This document shows positions 1 through 7,656 of a stretch of DNA of 64,000 nucleotides, one piece after another. Position numbers and translations under genes: made by a program. Every line of letters begins with the position of its first letter. Within the stretch, counting starts at the first letter, position 1. Under the pieces are notes generated by a model, which did no database searches, was not told where the DNA came from, and was given only the letters and a program-made list of their open reading frames with translations. This DNA comes from Deltaproteobacteria bacterium. Lineage in GTDB: Bacteria > Desulfobacterota > Desulfobacteria > Desulfobacterales > Desulfatirhabdiaceae. The DNA lies in assembly GCA_016219185.1 (NCBI GenBank), contig JACRBZ010000012.1, positions 25,381 to 89,380 on the forward strand. Reading direction: 5' to 3'.

Positions 1-680
1 GTAAAAGCTGATCATGGAGCCGCCGATAAGTGAAAGAAAACGTGAACCGGATGCGTAACACACCATTGACATGGCCGGGATCGGTGAGAATCCGAATATT
101 CGGTCTGGTCCGTAAGCCTTGATGGTGTGTATCAGGGATGCCGCGATCAGCGTTGCGGCCTGCTCCCAGGTCGCTCTGACAAACCCGCCTTTTCCGCGGT
201 CCTTCTGAAACCGGTTGCGTTTTTCAGGATCATCCATAATGCTTGTCCAGGCACTCACCGGGTCCCGATGCAGCAGCAGCGCATTTTGCCACATTTCCAT
301 CAGGCTGGACCTTATCAGCGGGTATTTCAGTCGCACCGGGCTGTAAGTGTACCACGAACAGGTGGCTCCCCGCGGACACCCGCGGGGTTCATGATTCGGA
401 CAGCCTTCTCCGCTATCGGGGTAATCGGTGTTCTGGGTTTCCCAGACCAGAATGCCGTTTTTAACATAGACATCCCAGGAGCAGGACCCGGTACAGTTCA
501 CGCCATGGGTGGAGCGAACTTTCTTATCATACTGCCAGCGGCGCCGATAAAAATCTTCCCAACCCCGTTGACCGTAGCGGATCTCGGCCCAATCATCCGC
601 TGTTTTTTCTTCCCGGCACCCGTTCTTTGTTAATTTTGAACGGAAAAAACGCAGTTTGTTTAAAATCGATTCATCGGTCA
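1..680 (-). CDS. narG: Respiratory nitrate reductase alpha subunit, N-terminal part (runs off left edge)
   Basis: This is the first ~226 residues of the molybdenum catalytic subunit of membrane-bound nitrate reductase, which reduces nitrate to nitrite with quinol electrons delivered through NarI and NarH. Reading the minus strand from the ATG at 680 gives VRSTHGVNCTGSCSW followed by NHEPRGCPRG, the His/Cys ligand set of the FS0 [4Fe-4S] cluster, and later YGPDRIFGFSPIPAMSMV, a stretch nearly identical to what I recall of E. coli NarG. The window stops at GGSMISFY, just before the position where NarG carries its Mo-coordinating Asp. A GGAG Shine-Dalgarno lies 7 nt before the ATG. It follows the HPP and CBS genes on the same strand. 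narH, narJ and narI would lie outside the window. Confidence 0.93.
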
Positions 681-748
681 TTGGATATCTCCGGGATGTT
701 TGGGGATATATTCAATAATGGAAAGGTTGGCTGATGGAAAAATCTGTT

Positions 749-1285
749 TTAGAACCAGAATTCGGGGTATTTTCGAGTCTTTGGAATATTGTTGACGATG
801 AGGGCGACGACAAGCATCACACCAGCCCCCAGGGCCGCAGGCATCAAGACATAGAGATACCCCAGCCTGTGCACGCTCTCTCCGCCGATCACCGCGATCA
901 GGGCTGTGGCGCCTCCCGGAGGATGAAGCGTTCGGGTAAGATGCATCAAGGCAATCGAGGTGGAAACAGCCATGGCGGCAGCCAGCCACGGGTATCCGCC
1001 CAGCCATTGACTGGCGGTCACCCCGATGAAGGCTGAAAGAATATGGCCGCCCATCAGATTTCGCGGCTGCGCCAGCGGGCTGCGAACAGCCCCGTAAATG
1101 AGCACGGCCGAGGCCCCGAATGAGCCGATAAGCATGAGCAGGCCGTTCCGGTCGATAAGTTTGTAGTGTATCAGGGCAACCGCGGCAATGCCGATGAAAC
1201 TGCCGATCCAGGACCAGCATACTTCAACAAAACTCACCCGTGGCGGGCTCTGGCCGCTTCCTCTCATTTTTTGGAAAAATAACAT
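749..1285 (-). CDS. HPP-family integral membrane protein, possible nitrite transporter
   Basis: A 178-residue hydrophobic protein with about four or five membrane segments and the signature LHPPGGATAL near residues 120-129, which names the HPP family. Family knowledge: the plant plastid protein NITR2;1 and cyanobacterial HPP proteins carry nitrite across membranes. Here the gene sits 68 nt upstream of narG and 12 nt downstream of a CBS-domain gene on the same strand, so nitrite movement out of or into the cell is a reasonable inference but is not shown by the sequence. The ATG at 1285 has a GAGG motif about 9 nt upstream. Many HPP genes have no nitrogen context, so a different substrate remains possible. 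Confidence 0.85.
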   Translation of the reverse strand: MLFFQKMRGSGQSPPRVSFVEVCWSWIGSFIGIAAVALIHYKLIDRNGLLMLIGSFGASAVLIYGAVRSPLAQPRNLMGGHILSAFIGVTASQWLGGYPWLAAAMAVSTSIALMHLTRTLHPPGGATALIAVIGGESVHRLGYLYVLMPAALGAGVMLVVALIVNNIPKTRKYPEFWF

Positions 1286-1297
1286 GGCAGTCGGCCT

Positions 1298-1903
1298 CTA
1301 TCGGGATAAAAGATTGGCGTGAACAAGATCCGTGCGGGTTACAATTCCGATCGGCTTTCCGGCGGTATCGACAATGGGGAGGCGGTTGATTTGCCTGTCG
1401 ATGAACAGGGCCGAAATCGCCCCGACCGTAATCTGCGGTCCGGCAGTTATCGCAGGCGTCGTCATGATGTCCCGGATGGAATGATTTTTCACGACGGGCG
1501 TCATGCAGCCCTTGTTATTCAGGCAGTGGACGACGATCTGCATGAAGGATACCGTTTTCCCCACGCCCATCATTGCAAGAAAATCCTTCTCGGACACGAC
1601 TCCCGCAATTCTGCCGTCAGAATCGACGACAGGGGCGCCGGAAATCCGCTTTTCAGCCAGAAACGTAGCGGTTTGCAACAGATCCATCTCGATCCCGATC
1701 ACATTCACCGGCCGGGTCATGATATCGGCGGCTTTCAGGGAGTTCATGATTCGCTGGACGGCATGGGTGAAAGCCACCTGAAACACCTCTTTGAAGTCAC
1801 CGGGGCTGATATCGATATAGCCCTGGATATCCTTCATCGCAGCAAGGATATCCGACTCGGAAATATCCACCGGGCCACAGGTTTTGCCATTTGAATCACG
1901 CAT
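1298..1903 (-). CDS. CBS-domain pair protein upstream of HPP and narG
   Basis: A soluble 201-residue protein with an N-terminal helical part (1-55) and two CBS motifs: the first around AADIMTRPVNVIG to VVSEKDFLAMM (about 58-112), the second around IRDIMTTPAITAG to GIVTRTDLVHA (about 143-197). CBS pairs (Bateman modules) bind adenine nucleotides and usually regulate a partner protein. The spacing of 12 nt to the HPP membrane protein suggests that it gates that transporter or senses energy state for it; some HPP proteins carry CBS domains on the same chain, which supports the pairing. Start ATG at 1903, preceded by GGGAG about 8 nt upstream. No catalytic domain is seen. Confidence 0.88.
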   Translation of the reverse strand: MRDSNGKTCGPVDISESDILAAMKDIQGYIDISPGDFKEVFQVAFTHAVQRIMNSLKAADIMTRPVNVIGIEMDLLQTATFLAEKRISGAPVVDSDGRIAGVVSEKDFLAMMGVGKTVSFMQIVVHCLNNKGCMTPVVKNHSIRDIMTTPAITAGPQITVGAISALFIDRQINRLPIVDTAGKPIGIVTRTDLVHANLLSR

Positions 1904-2040
1904 GAGTGCTTCTCCCTTCAGTCGTTAAGGGGTTGCCCGCCGGACCCGGAATCCAGTCCGACGGGAACAATGGCCGCATAGTTGCCTTCTTCCGAATCAA
2001 TTTTTATCATGATTGAATGATAGCATCGTCCACAGCCGGG

Positions 2041-2062
2041 GTCTTTGCGCTGGCGCAAAGAC
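2041..2062. promoter_or_regulatory. Perfect palindrome, candidate Crp/Fnr-type operator
   Basis: Two perfect 10-bp arms (GTCTTTGCGC and GCGCAAAGAC) are separated by TG. The core TTGCG-N4-CGCAA has the 14-bp spacing of Fnr-type sites. It lies 138 nt upstream of the CBS-HPP-narG start and 47 nt past the stop codon of the Crp/Fnr gene. Neither flank carries a T-run, so it is not a typical terminator. Binding by the neighbouring regulator is inference. Confidence 0.5.
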
Positions 2063-2108
2063 GAGAAAAAACAAGAAAGGGTCATTCGATACAAAAAACA
2101 CTACCGTA

Positions 2109-2822
2109 TCATAGATGTTCTGAAAACAGCACCAGGGAATGGGGGTCGCAGACGGTGATCTGCTCCCGTTTGGATTTAATCCAGCCTTTCTTTTCCCAGG
2201 TGCTTAGAATGCGGCTTACTGTGAAAATAGTGGTACCGATGTAATCCGCCAGTTCCTGGCGGCTGAGCGGAAAGTCGATGCGGATGCCGTCCTCTTCTCT
2301 AAGGCCGGACTGCTTCATGATGCGCAGCAGGGCGCGGGCGATGCGCTGTTCCACCTGTTCCGTGCAGATTTCCAGGTAGCGGTTCTGTAACTCGTCAAGG
2401 CGATCGATGGTGCACCGGAGCATATTCACCGCCAACGGCGGATACTTGAGCATGAGCTGCTCCATGGTTTGCTTGTCCCATCCAACGGCTTCCGTAGGGC
2501 CGATGGTTTCCGCGGTGACCGGATAATCCTTTCCCTTGAAAACAGAAAGGATGGCGGTTAATTCTCCGGGACCGATATACCGGATGATGGCCTCTTTTCC
2601 CTGTTCATGGAGTTTGATGAGTTTCATGCGGCCGTTTAAAACAAAAAAACATTTTCTGGCCCGATCACCCTGGTGAAACAAATATTCACCTGATTTCAAG
2701 TGGATACGAATTCCTCGGTTCAGGATATCGATTGCATGCGATTCCGTGATGCCGAGCAAAAAGTCGGATTGACGGAAACTGTCCTCGATAATCGTGCTTA
2801 CATCCAAAAAATCACTCCGCAA
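2109..2822 (-). CDS. Crp/Fnr-family transcriptional regulator
   Basis: A 237-residue regulator with an N-terminal cyclic-nucleotide-binding-like beta-roll (about 20-140; IHLKSGEYLFHQGDRARKCFFV, then EAIIRYIGPGELTAILSVF, are the usual strands), a dimerisation helix (about 145-175) and a C-terminal winged helix (LSRQELADYIGTTIFTVSRI, about 188-207). The N-terminal Cys cluster of oxygen-sensing Fnr is absent, so the ligand is more likely a nucleotide, NO through haem, or something unknown, as in the DNR and HcpR groups. It lies between narG-HPP-CBS and nrfHA, both on the same strand, so control of nitrate and nitrite respiration is a fair inference. The recognition helix TVSRILSTWE resembles that of Fnr and DNR. 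Confidence 0.9.
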   Translation of the reverse strand: MRSDFLDVSTIIEDSFRQSDFLLGITESHAIDILNRGIRIHLKSGEYLFHQGDRARKCFFVLNGRMKLIKLHEQGKEAIIRYIGPGELTAILSVFKGKDYPVTAETIGPTEAVGWDKQTMEQLMLKYPPLAVNMLRCTIDRLDELQNRYLEICTEQVEQRIARALLRIMKQSGLREEDGIRIDFPLSRQELADYIGTTIFTVSRILSTWEKKGWIKSKREQITVCDPHSLVLFSEHL

Positions 2823-2935
2823 AGGCGATATTTTTATGATATTGTTTCAACCAAACGATGCCTTATTCGTAACGCTGTCGGACACCTGACGGACATCAGA
2901 CAAACAGCATCGCTTTTTAGGGGAGAAGGGTATGG

Positions 2936-2983
2936 AAAAATCCCGTGCAGCAAGCCGGTGATGACAGGCTGCTGCTGCACGGG
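2936..2983 (-). terminator. Rho-independent terminator of the nrfHA operon
   Basis: Arms CCCGTGCAGCA (2942-2952) and TGCTGCACGGG (2973-2983) form an 11-bp stem with further AGCC/GGCT pairing inside. Read on the minus strand, the stem is followed by a run of five T. It begins 14 nt past the nrfA stop codon. Confidence 0.85.
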
Positions 2984-2996
2984 GTAAGGCGGGAGC

Positions 2997-4463
2997 TTAA
3001 AACCGGTCCTGAAGTCCCATGGGGTCTTTGAACTCGAGGGACGGGTTGAATTTTAACTTTTTCTCTCCACGCTCATCGACGTATTTCATGATCTCCAGGT
3101 CAACTTTTATCGGCACATCGACGCCGGCCTTTGCCAGAAGCTGCCGCAGGAAACCTTCCGATTTGGTGGCAAACGCAATGGCATCCCCGAGAATTCTCAG
3201 GCCTTCCGGGGGATTGTGAAATCCGATGGAATTCTCGGCGCCCATGAACAGCGTCCGGTAAAAGGCTTCTTCGTAGAAATCTTTTGCCTTATTATACAGT
3301 TCCTCGTCGATGGTTTTACCGGCGTCTCTGGCCTTGTGCGTGGCTTCAAAAAGCTTGGCGACCGTGGCCGTGGCATAGCCGGAGCGCAGCATCATGGACA
3401 CGGTGCGGTCCTGAATGGAGAAAACCCTTTCCTTGAGCCAGTCCGGGCTTTCGGCATGACACTGGTGACAGGCCCGCATCTCGTTCTGGACGGGGCTCAT
3501 CACCCGATGGTCGGAAATCTTATACACGCCGACCTTGGTGTAAGGCATGTGGCAATCCGCGCAGGAGGCTCCGGCCTTGAAGTGCACGCTGTTGTTCGTC
3601 CAGAACTCGAATTCCGGATGGCGGATGAAGGCCATCTTGAAACCCGTGACGGTCTGTTTCCATTCCTTGACCGTTTCATCGCTGCGGAGTCTTTTGATGA
3701 TGTCCTCGATGGTAACCGCTCCCCATTTGCTGTTCTGCCAGGGGAAATAAACGCCGGTGGATTTTCCTTCCGCATCCTTATTGATGGCGTACGTGACATG
3801 GCACTGCGCGCAGACCGTGGTGCGCATTTCCTGGCGGGTCAGCGCATCCGGGTTCGTGCCCATGTCCTGAAGGGCTTTTGTCAGTGTGAACCCTCGGGAG
3901 ATTTTAAGGGTCATATCCTTGTTGCTGTGGCAGTCAATGCACGCCACGCCCAGGGTCCGGTCTTTTTCGGGAATTTTATCCAGAATTTCCTTGAAAGGTT
4001 TTTTGTAATAATCCGGTCCCAGCTCTTTTTGCAGTTTCGGAGCGTAAGGGGTTTTACAGGTCAGACAAACACCGCCGGCCTTCAGACGCGAGGAATCGAT
4101 CTCCAACTGGTCGCGGATCATGTTTGCATGCCCCCTGGGCTCGTTGTATTCGGTGCCGAATCCCCAGCCGTTGAACAGCAGCGCCATGTAGGGAAATTCG
4201 GATAATTTGTCCACGGTGATAAGTCCCCCGTCCATGCCGGTTTTGTACTTGCTGGTTCGCTTGGATATGGGCTCGGCGGTTTTCTTCCAGAGTTCGTATT
4301 CTTCGGGATAGGCCTTGCCCCAGACCGAGGGATCAATTTCACCGTCCGGAATGACAACGGTCTGCCTGGGCTCGGGCTTGGACGGCTGACATCCGGCCAG
4401 TACCGCTAAAATGGCAAAAACCATCAATACGCGAACCACCGAGGGGTGAACTGAAAAAGACAT
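2997..4463 (-). CDS. nrfA: Cytochrome c nitrite reductase, ammonia-forming, catalytic subunit
   Basis: Periplasmic pentahaem enzyme that reduces nitrite to ammonium with six electrons. The 488 residues hold the lysine-ligated active-site haem motif CLTCK (133-137) and four CxxCH motifs (175-179, 218-222, 301-305, 332-336); Tyr225 next to the third motif matches the family's active-site Tyr region. The N-terminus is a lipoprotein signal peptide ending in VLAGC, with Cys25 as the likely lipidated residue, which would tether NrfA to a membrane; many NrfA proteins are soluble instead. It lies 40 nt downstream of nrfH on the same strand, giving the NrfHA arrangement typical of delta- and epsilonproteobacteria, in which NrfH feeds quinol electrons to NrfA. 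Length is normal for the family. Confidence 0.97.
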   Translation of the reverse strand: MSFSVHPSVVRVLMVFAILAVLAGCQPSKPEPRQTVVIPDGEIDPSVWGKAYPEEYELWKKTAEPISKRTSKYKTGMDGGLITVDKLSEFPYMALLFNGWGFGTEYNEPRGHANMIRDQLEIDSSRLKAGGVCLTCKTPYAPKLQKELGPDYYKKPFKEILDKIPEKDRTLGVACIDCHSNKDMTLKISRGFTLTKALQDMGTNPDALTRQEMRTTVCAQCHVTYAINKDAEGKSTGVYFPWQNSKWGAVTIEDIIKRLRSDETVKEWKQTVTGFKMAFIRHPEFEFWTNNSVHFKAGASCADCHMPYTKVGVYKISDHRVMSPVQNEMRACHQCHAESPDWLKERVFSIQDRTVSMMLRSGYATATVAKLFEATHKARDAGKTIDEELYNKAKDFYEEAFYRTLFMGAENSIGFHNPPEGLRILGDAIAFATKSEGFLRQLLAKAGVDVPIKVDLEIMKYVDERGEKKLKFNPSLEFKDPMGLQDRF

Positions 4464-4503
4464 CGGGCCTCCTTTTTGATTAAAGAGAATGATTGGTAAG
4501 GCA

Positions 4504-4956
4504 TTAGTTCATGAGTCTGCCGCCGGCCTGACTATGCTGAAGCCAGCGGTGACACTGCCAGCACATGCGTTCCGGGTCGATTTTTTCAACCGTGGTTTCG
4601 TGACAGCGGATGCAGTTGGACTGCACCACTTTTTCCCCATGACCGGAAAGCGTGATCGTTTCAGGAACCCTGCCGGAATAAAACACAACGGTATCTTTCA
4701 TGCCATCAATGGACTTCCAGATGTAATAGGCCCCGATGTTCTCATGAGGAAGATGGCAATCGATGCATTTGATGCCGCGATGCGCGCCGGTATGAAACCA
4801 TGCTTCATATTGGGACTCCATGACATGGCAGGAGGCGCAGAAATCCGGGGACTCTGTCTTGGCCATGAGTCTGGGGGGACCGAACATCACAAAAAAAACA
4901 CCGGCCGCAGCCAGGACAGCTATTGCAAAAATAATCTTTGGTAACCTTGGGGTCAT
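4504..4956 (-). CDS. nrfH: NrfH, membrane-anchored tetrahaem quinol dehydrogenase
   Basis: NapC/NirT-family cytochrome that oxidises quinol and passes electrons to NrfA. The 150 residues show one N-terminal membrane anchor (about 7-27) and four CxxCH motifs at 40-44, 64-68, 115-119 and 132-136. The first motif is followed by Met46 (CASCHVM), matching the unusual Met-ligated haem 1 of NrfH. ATG at 4956 with GGGAGG about 8 nt upstream. First gene of nrfHA; a long leader of about 730 bp separates it from the divergent operon that starts at 5689, so both promoters should be there. Confidence 0.96.
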   Translation of the reverse strand: MTPRLPKIIFAIAVLAAAGVFFVMFGPPRLMAKTESPDFCASCHVMESQYEAWFHTGAHRGIKCIDCHLPHENIGAYYIWKSIDGMKDTVVFYSGRVPETITLSGHGEKVVQSNCIRCHETTVEKIDPERMCWQCHRWLQHSQAGGRLMN

Positions 4957-5688
4957 GCGCCGGCCTCCCTACCATCGAGCCGAGAAAAGGCATTTCGAGG
5001 TCTTTTCCGGAGTGAACACTCAGCCAAAACGAAATAAAAACACCCTGTCAGCGTTCAATGACCATGGCTTGTTTCCCCATAAATCCCCATCTTTTTTAAA
5101 AACGGGGGAATAGACTTAAGCTGCTGACGTCGTGTTTGCGCTGATGCGCCAAAGAATTTCTGATTTCAAAAAAAAGAGGATGAATTGTTAGTATAAGCCC
5201 TATATGAATTTTAAAGGGATTTCAAGGCTGATTTTTGCATGATTCAAAAAAACAGCAAAAAAAATTATGTGCGCAGTTTTCTCAATTTTGTCTCCTGAAT
5301 CGTTTTTCAAAAACTTCTTGCCTTTTGAAATTTTTTTCTTTATACAATCAGGTTAAAGTCAAAGCCGACTTCTGCTGCAATGCGGTCAACGTCTCAACGA
5401 AGAGATGTTGCGGGTTTTCCGATCAAGGATGGTAAGCAGGAAAGTTTCGCCTGGTTTTCTCGATGATCTTCCGAGTGCCCCGACCCATTCAGTTTCCTGG
5501 ACCAACGCCGATCCTGCCCGATTCCATTTGCCGACGAAAAAATGCCTAACCTGCTTTGCTTTACCCTGTTTACAACGGGGTATGGCCCGACGGTTATTTT
5601 TTTACCTTTTCCTTAGGGTTGTTTTGCCTGGGACCTGGCCGCTTTTATGGGGTCGGTTTGTTTTTCTGCTCAGCGGTAAGGAGTATCG
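4957..5688. other. Long divergent intergenic region between nrfHA and the mvhD-gltB-metVF operon
   Basis: 732 bp without a convincing gene; the open frames inside have no codon bias or recognisable domain. It must contain the start signals of both units. At 5135-5154 there is an imperfect palindrome, TTTGCGCTGATGCGCCAAAG, which resembles the perfect palindrome at 2041-2062 and is about 180 bp upstream of nrfH. I could not place a clear -35/-10 or sigma-54 element by eye. Confidence 0.6.
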
Positions 5689-6093
5689 ATGAAACCTCAG
5701 ATTGTGATTTATTGTTGCGCCAACTCCTCGGCGGCTTCCGAAGAAGATGTCGAGAAAATCATTCCCGAAGATCAGGCGGAGATTCGAATTTCCCGACTGC
5801 CCTGTTCCGGACGCACGGATGCGCTCTATCTGCTGCGGGCCATCGAAACAGGGGCGACCCTTGCGATGATCGTGGGTTGCCCGGAAGGCCAGTGTCAGTT
5901 TGTGGAAGGAAATCTGCGGGCCAGAATGCGGGTGCGTTATGCCAACCGGTTGCTGGCTGAAGCGGGGATGGGGGAAAACCGTATCCGCATGGTTAATATC
6001 GCTGCCGGCGATGAATCTTCATTTGCCGCGGCGCTTCGGGATGCGGTTGCCTGTGCCCGGGAAATCGGTCCGTGGATGTCCGCAGCCGCATGA
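5689..6093 (+). CDS. MvhD-type hydrogenase/Hdr iron-sulfur electron-transfer subunit
   Basis: A 134-residue protein of the methyl-viologen-reducing hydrogenase delta (MvhD/FrhD) family, which carries a [2Fe-2S] cluster and moves electrons between HdrA-type flavoproteins and a donor. Visible family features are the IVIYCCANSS start, LPCSGRTDALYLLRAIETGA (about 43-62) and GCPEGQCQFVEGN (about 69-81). AAGGAG lies 9 nt before the ATG. It is the first gene of an operon with two GltB-like proteins, a glutaminase/GXGXG protein, MetV and MetF. No HdrA is adjacent; the nearest HdrA-like gene in the window is at 45.0-47.0 kb. A single free-standing MvhD unit here suggests it couples the GltB-like proteins or MetVF to another electron carrier (inference). 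Confidence 0.88.
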   Translation: MKPQIVIYCCANSSAASEEDVEKIIPEDQAEIRISRLPCSGRTDALYLLRAIETGATLAMIVGCPEGQCQFVEGNLRARMRVRYANRLLAEAGMGENRIRMVNIAAGDESSFAAALRDAVACAREIGPWMSAAA

Positions 6094-6168
6094 TGCCTGT
6101 GATTCTTGCGGAAGCTCTGCCGTAACCGCGCATTCCGGGATCGCATTTAAAACGAGGAAGATAGACAA

Positions 6169-7560
6169 ATGCCTAAAAAATATCATATTAAACCGACGCC
6201 TGCCGCGCCGCGCTATATTCCCGTGGGTCGGTCGGGAATCATCGATTTTGAAGAGGACTGCCTGAAATGCACGACCTGTGTCAAGAAGCGCTGCCTCTAT
6301 GACGTGTATAAGAACCGCGCCTATGATGCGCAAACCCTGGTGGATTCCATCGATTACCAGTGCAAGAACTGTTTCAGTTGCATCCAGAACTGCCCCCGCG
6401 GGGTGCTCTCCAAGACGATCAACCCGGAATTTCTCAGGATGGGCGATGCCTACTGGAAACCGGATATCATTCACAACACCTGGTTCCAGGCCGAGACCGG
6501 CAAGATTCCGGTATCCGGCGCCGGATACCGGGGTCCTTTCAGCGGTCCGGGCTTTGATGCCATGTGGACGGACATGTCTGAAATCGTTCGGCCCACCCGC
6601 GACGGCATCCATAGCCGCGAATATATCAGCACCGCCATTGATGTGGGAAGAAAGCAGCACCATCTGGAATTCGATGCCTCCGGCAGGATGAGCCAGGAGA
6701 TGTTTCCTCTGGTCGAGGTTCCCCTTCCGGTGATTTTCAACACGCTGCCCTTTGGCAACCTGGGAAAGGGGATTACGCTGTCCCTGGCCGGCGCAGCCCG
6801 GCAGATCGGCACGCTGATGTACGTTACCCCGGAAATCTACGGCGCATATCTCCTGCCCTTCAAGGCACAGCTCATTCCCCTGCTGCCTGCCGGACCCTTT
6901 GATCCGGATGCGGAAATTCTCGAAGGCGTGAAAATGGTCGAGCTATTCTATGCGCCCGATGTCCGGCAACGCGTTCAGCAGCTTAAAGAACGCGATCCGC
7001 AGCGGGTGGTTTCCGTTCGCCTGCCCATGAATCCCGAAGCCAGAACCATTGCTGCGGATCTGGCCCGGGCCGGAGCGGAAGTCATTCATCTCTTTGCCGA
7101 TTACCGGGGAAACGAATTCGTGGACAGCGACGAACCGCGGTTTGTCAAGGATGCCCTGCGTGACATTCATACCCATCTGGTGAATGAAACCGTCCGGGAT
7201 CAGGTTACCTTGATCGTCAGCGGCGGAATTGCCCTGGCGGAACATTTGCCCAAAGCCATCATTTGCGGTGCGGACGCCGCGGCCATTGACCTGCCGCTGC
7301 TGATCGCCCTGGAGTGCCGCGTGTGCAAACGCTGCGTGGCCGGAAAATCCTGTCCCGTGAAACTGCAAAATCTGGACCCCGAATACGGCAGCCAGCGCAT
7401 GGTGAATCTGATGTGCAGTTGGTGGAGCCAGCTCATCGAACTGATGGGCGCCATGGGCATCCGGGATGTGCGCCGGGTGCGCGGCGAAGCCGGCCGGGCC
7501 ATGTTCTTCGAAGACCTGGAAAGAGATACATTCGGCACTATTTTTGGCGGGCAGAAATAA
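6169..7560 (+). CDS. Ferredoxin-GltB-like protein with apparently degenerate FMN domain
   Basis: 463 residues. The N-terminus holds two Cys clusters (31, 34, 37, 42 and 65, 68, 71, 75) of ferredoxin type; the rest resembles the central FMN domain of glutamate synthase, ending with a 3Fe-4S-like motif CRVCKRCVAGKSC near residues 383-395. Compared with its neighbour at 7657, the signature GAKPG-x-GG is missing (the equivalent region reads GVKMVELFYAPDV) and the FMN-loop GGTGAAP is replaced by YRGNEFVDS, although IVSGGIALAEHLPKAI (phosphate-binding region) is kept. I infer loss of glutamate synthase chemistry and a structural or electron-transfer role. ATG follows GAGGAAG by about 7 nt. The 463-aa and 488-aa proteins look like ancient duplicates. 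Confidence 0.82.
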   Translation: MPKKYHIKPTPAAPRYIPVGRSGIIDFEEDCLKCTTCVKKRCLYDVYKNRAYDAQTLVDSIDYQCKNCFSCIQNCPRGVLSKTINPEFLRMGDAYWKPDIIHNTWFQAETGKIPVSGAGYRGPFSGPGFDAMWTDMSEIVRPTRDGIHSREYISTAIDVGRKQHHLEFDASGRMSQEMFPLVEVPLPVIFNTLPFGNLGKGITLSLAGAARQIGTLMYVTPEIYGAYLLPFKAQLIPLLPAGPFDPDAEILEGVKMVELFYAPDVRQRVQQLKERDPQRVVSVRLPMNPEARTIAADLARAGAEVIHLFADYRGNEFVDSDEPRFVKDALRDIHTHLVNETVRDQVTLIVSGGIALAEHLPKAIICGADAAAIDLPLLIALECRVCKRCVAGKSCPVKLQNLDPEYGSQRMVNLMCSWWSQLIELMGAMGIRDVRRVRGEAGRAMFFEDLERDTFGTIFGGQK

Positions 7561-7656
7561 CCCTGACCCGGGATCGGGGAAAGTGATGACAGACCCCCGG
7601 TTCCTGGCTTCAGTGAACGCTTATCACCTAACTTTTATATAAGGAGTATTCAGACC

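Noticed and set aside
3216..4205. 329-codon plus-strand frame
   Set aside because: Antisense to nrfA and without recognisable motifs.
5235..5692. Short plus-strand frames upstream of the MvhD gene
   Set aside because: No codon bias, low-complexity content and no Shine-Dalgarno; treated as leader DNA.
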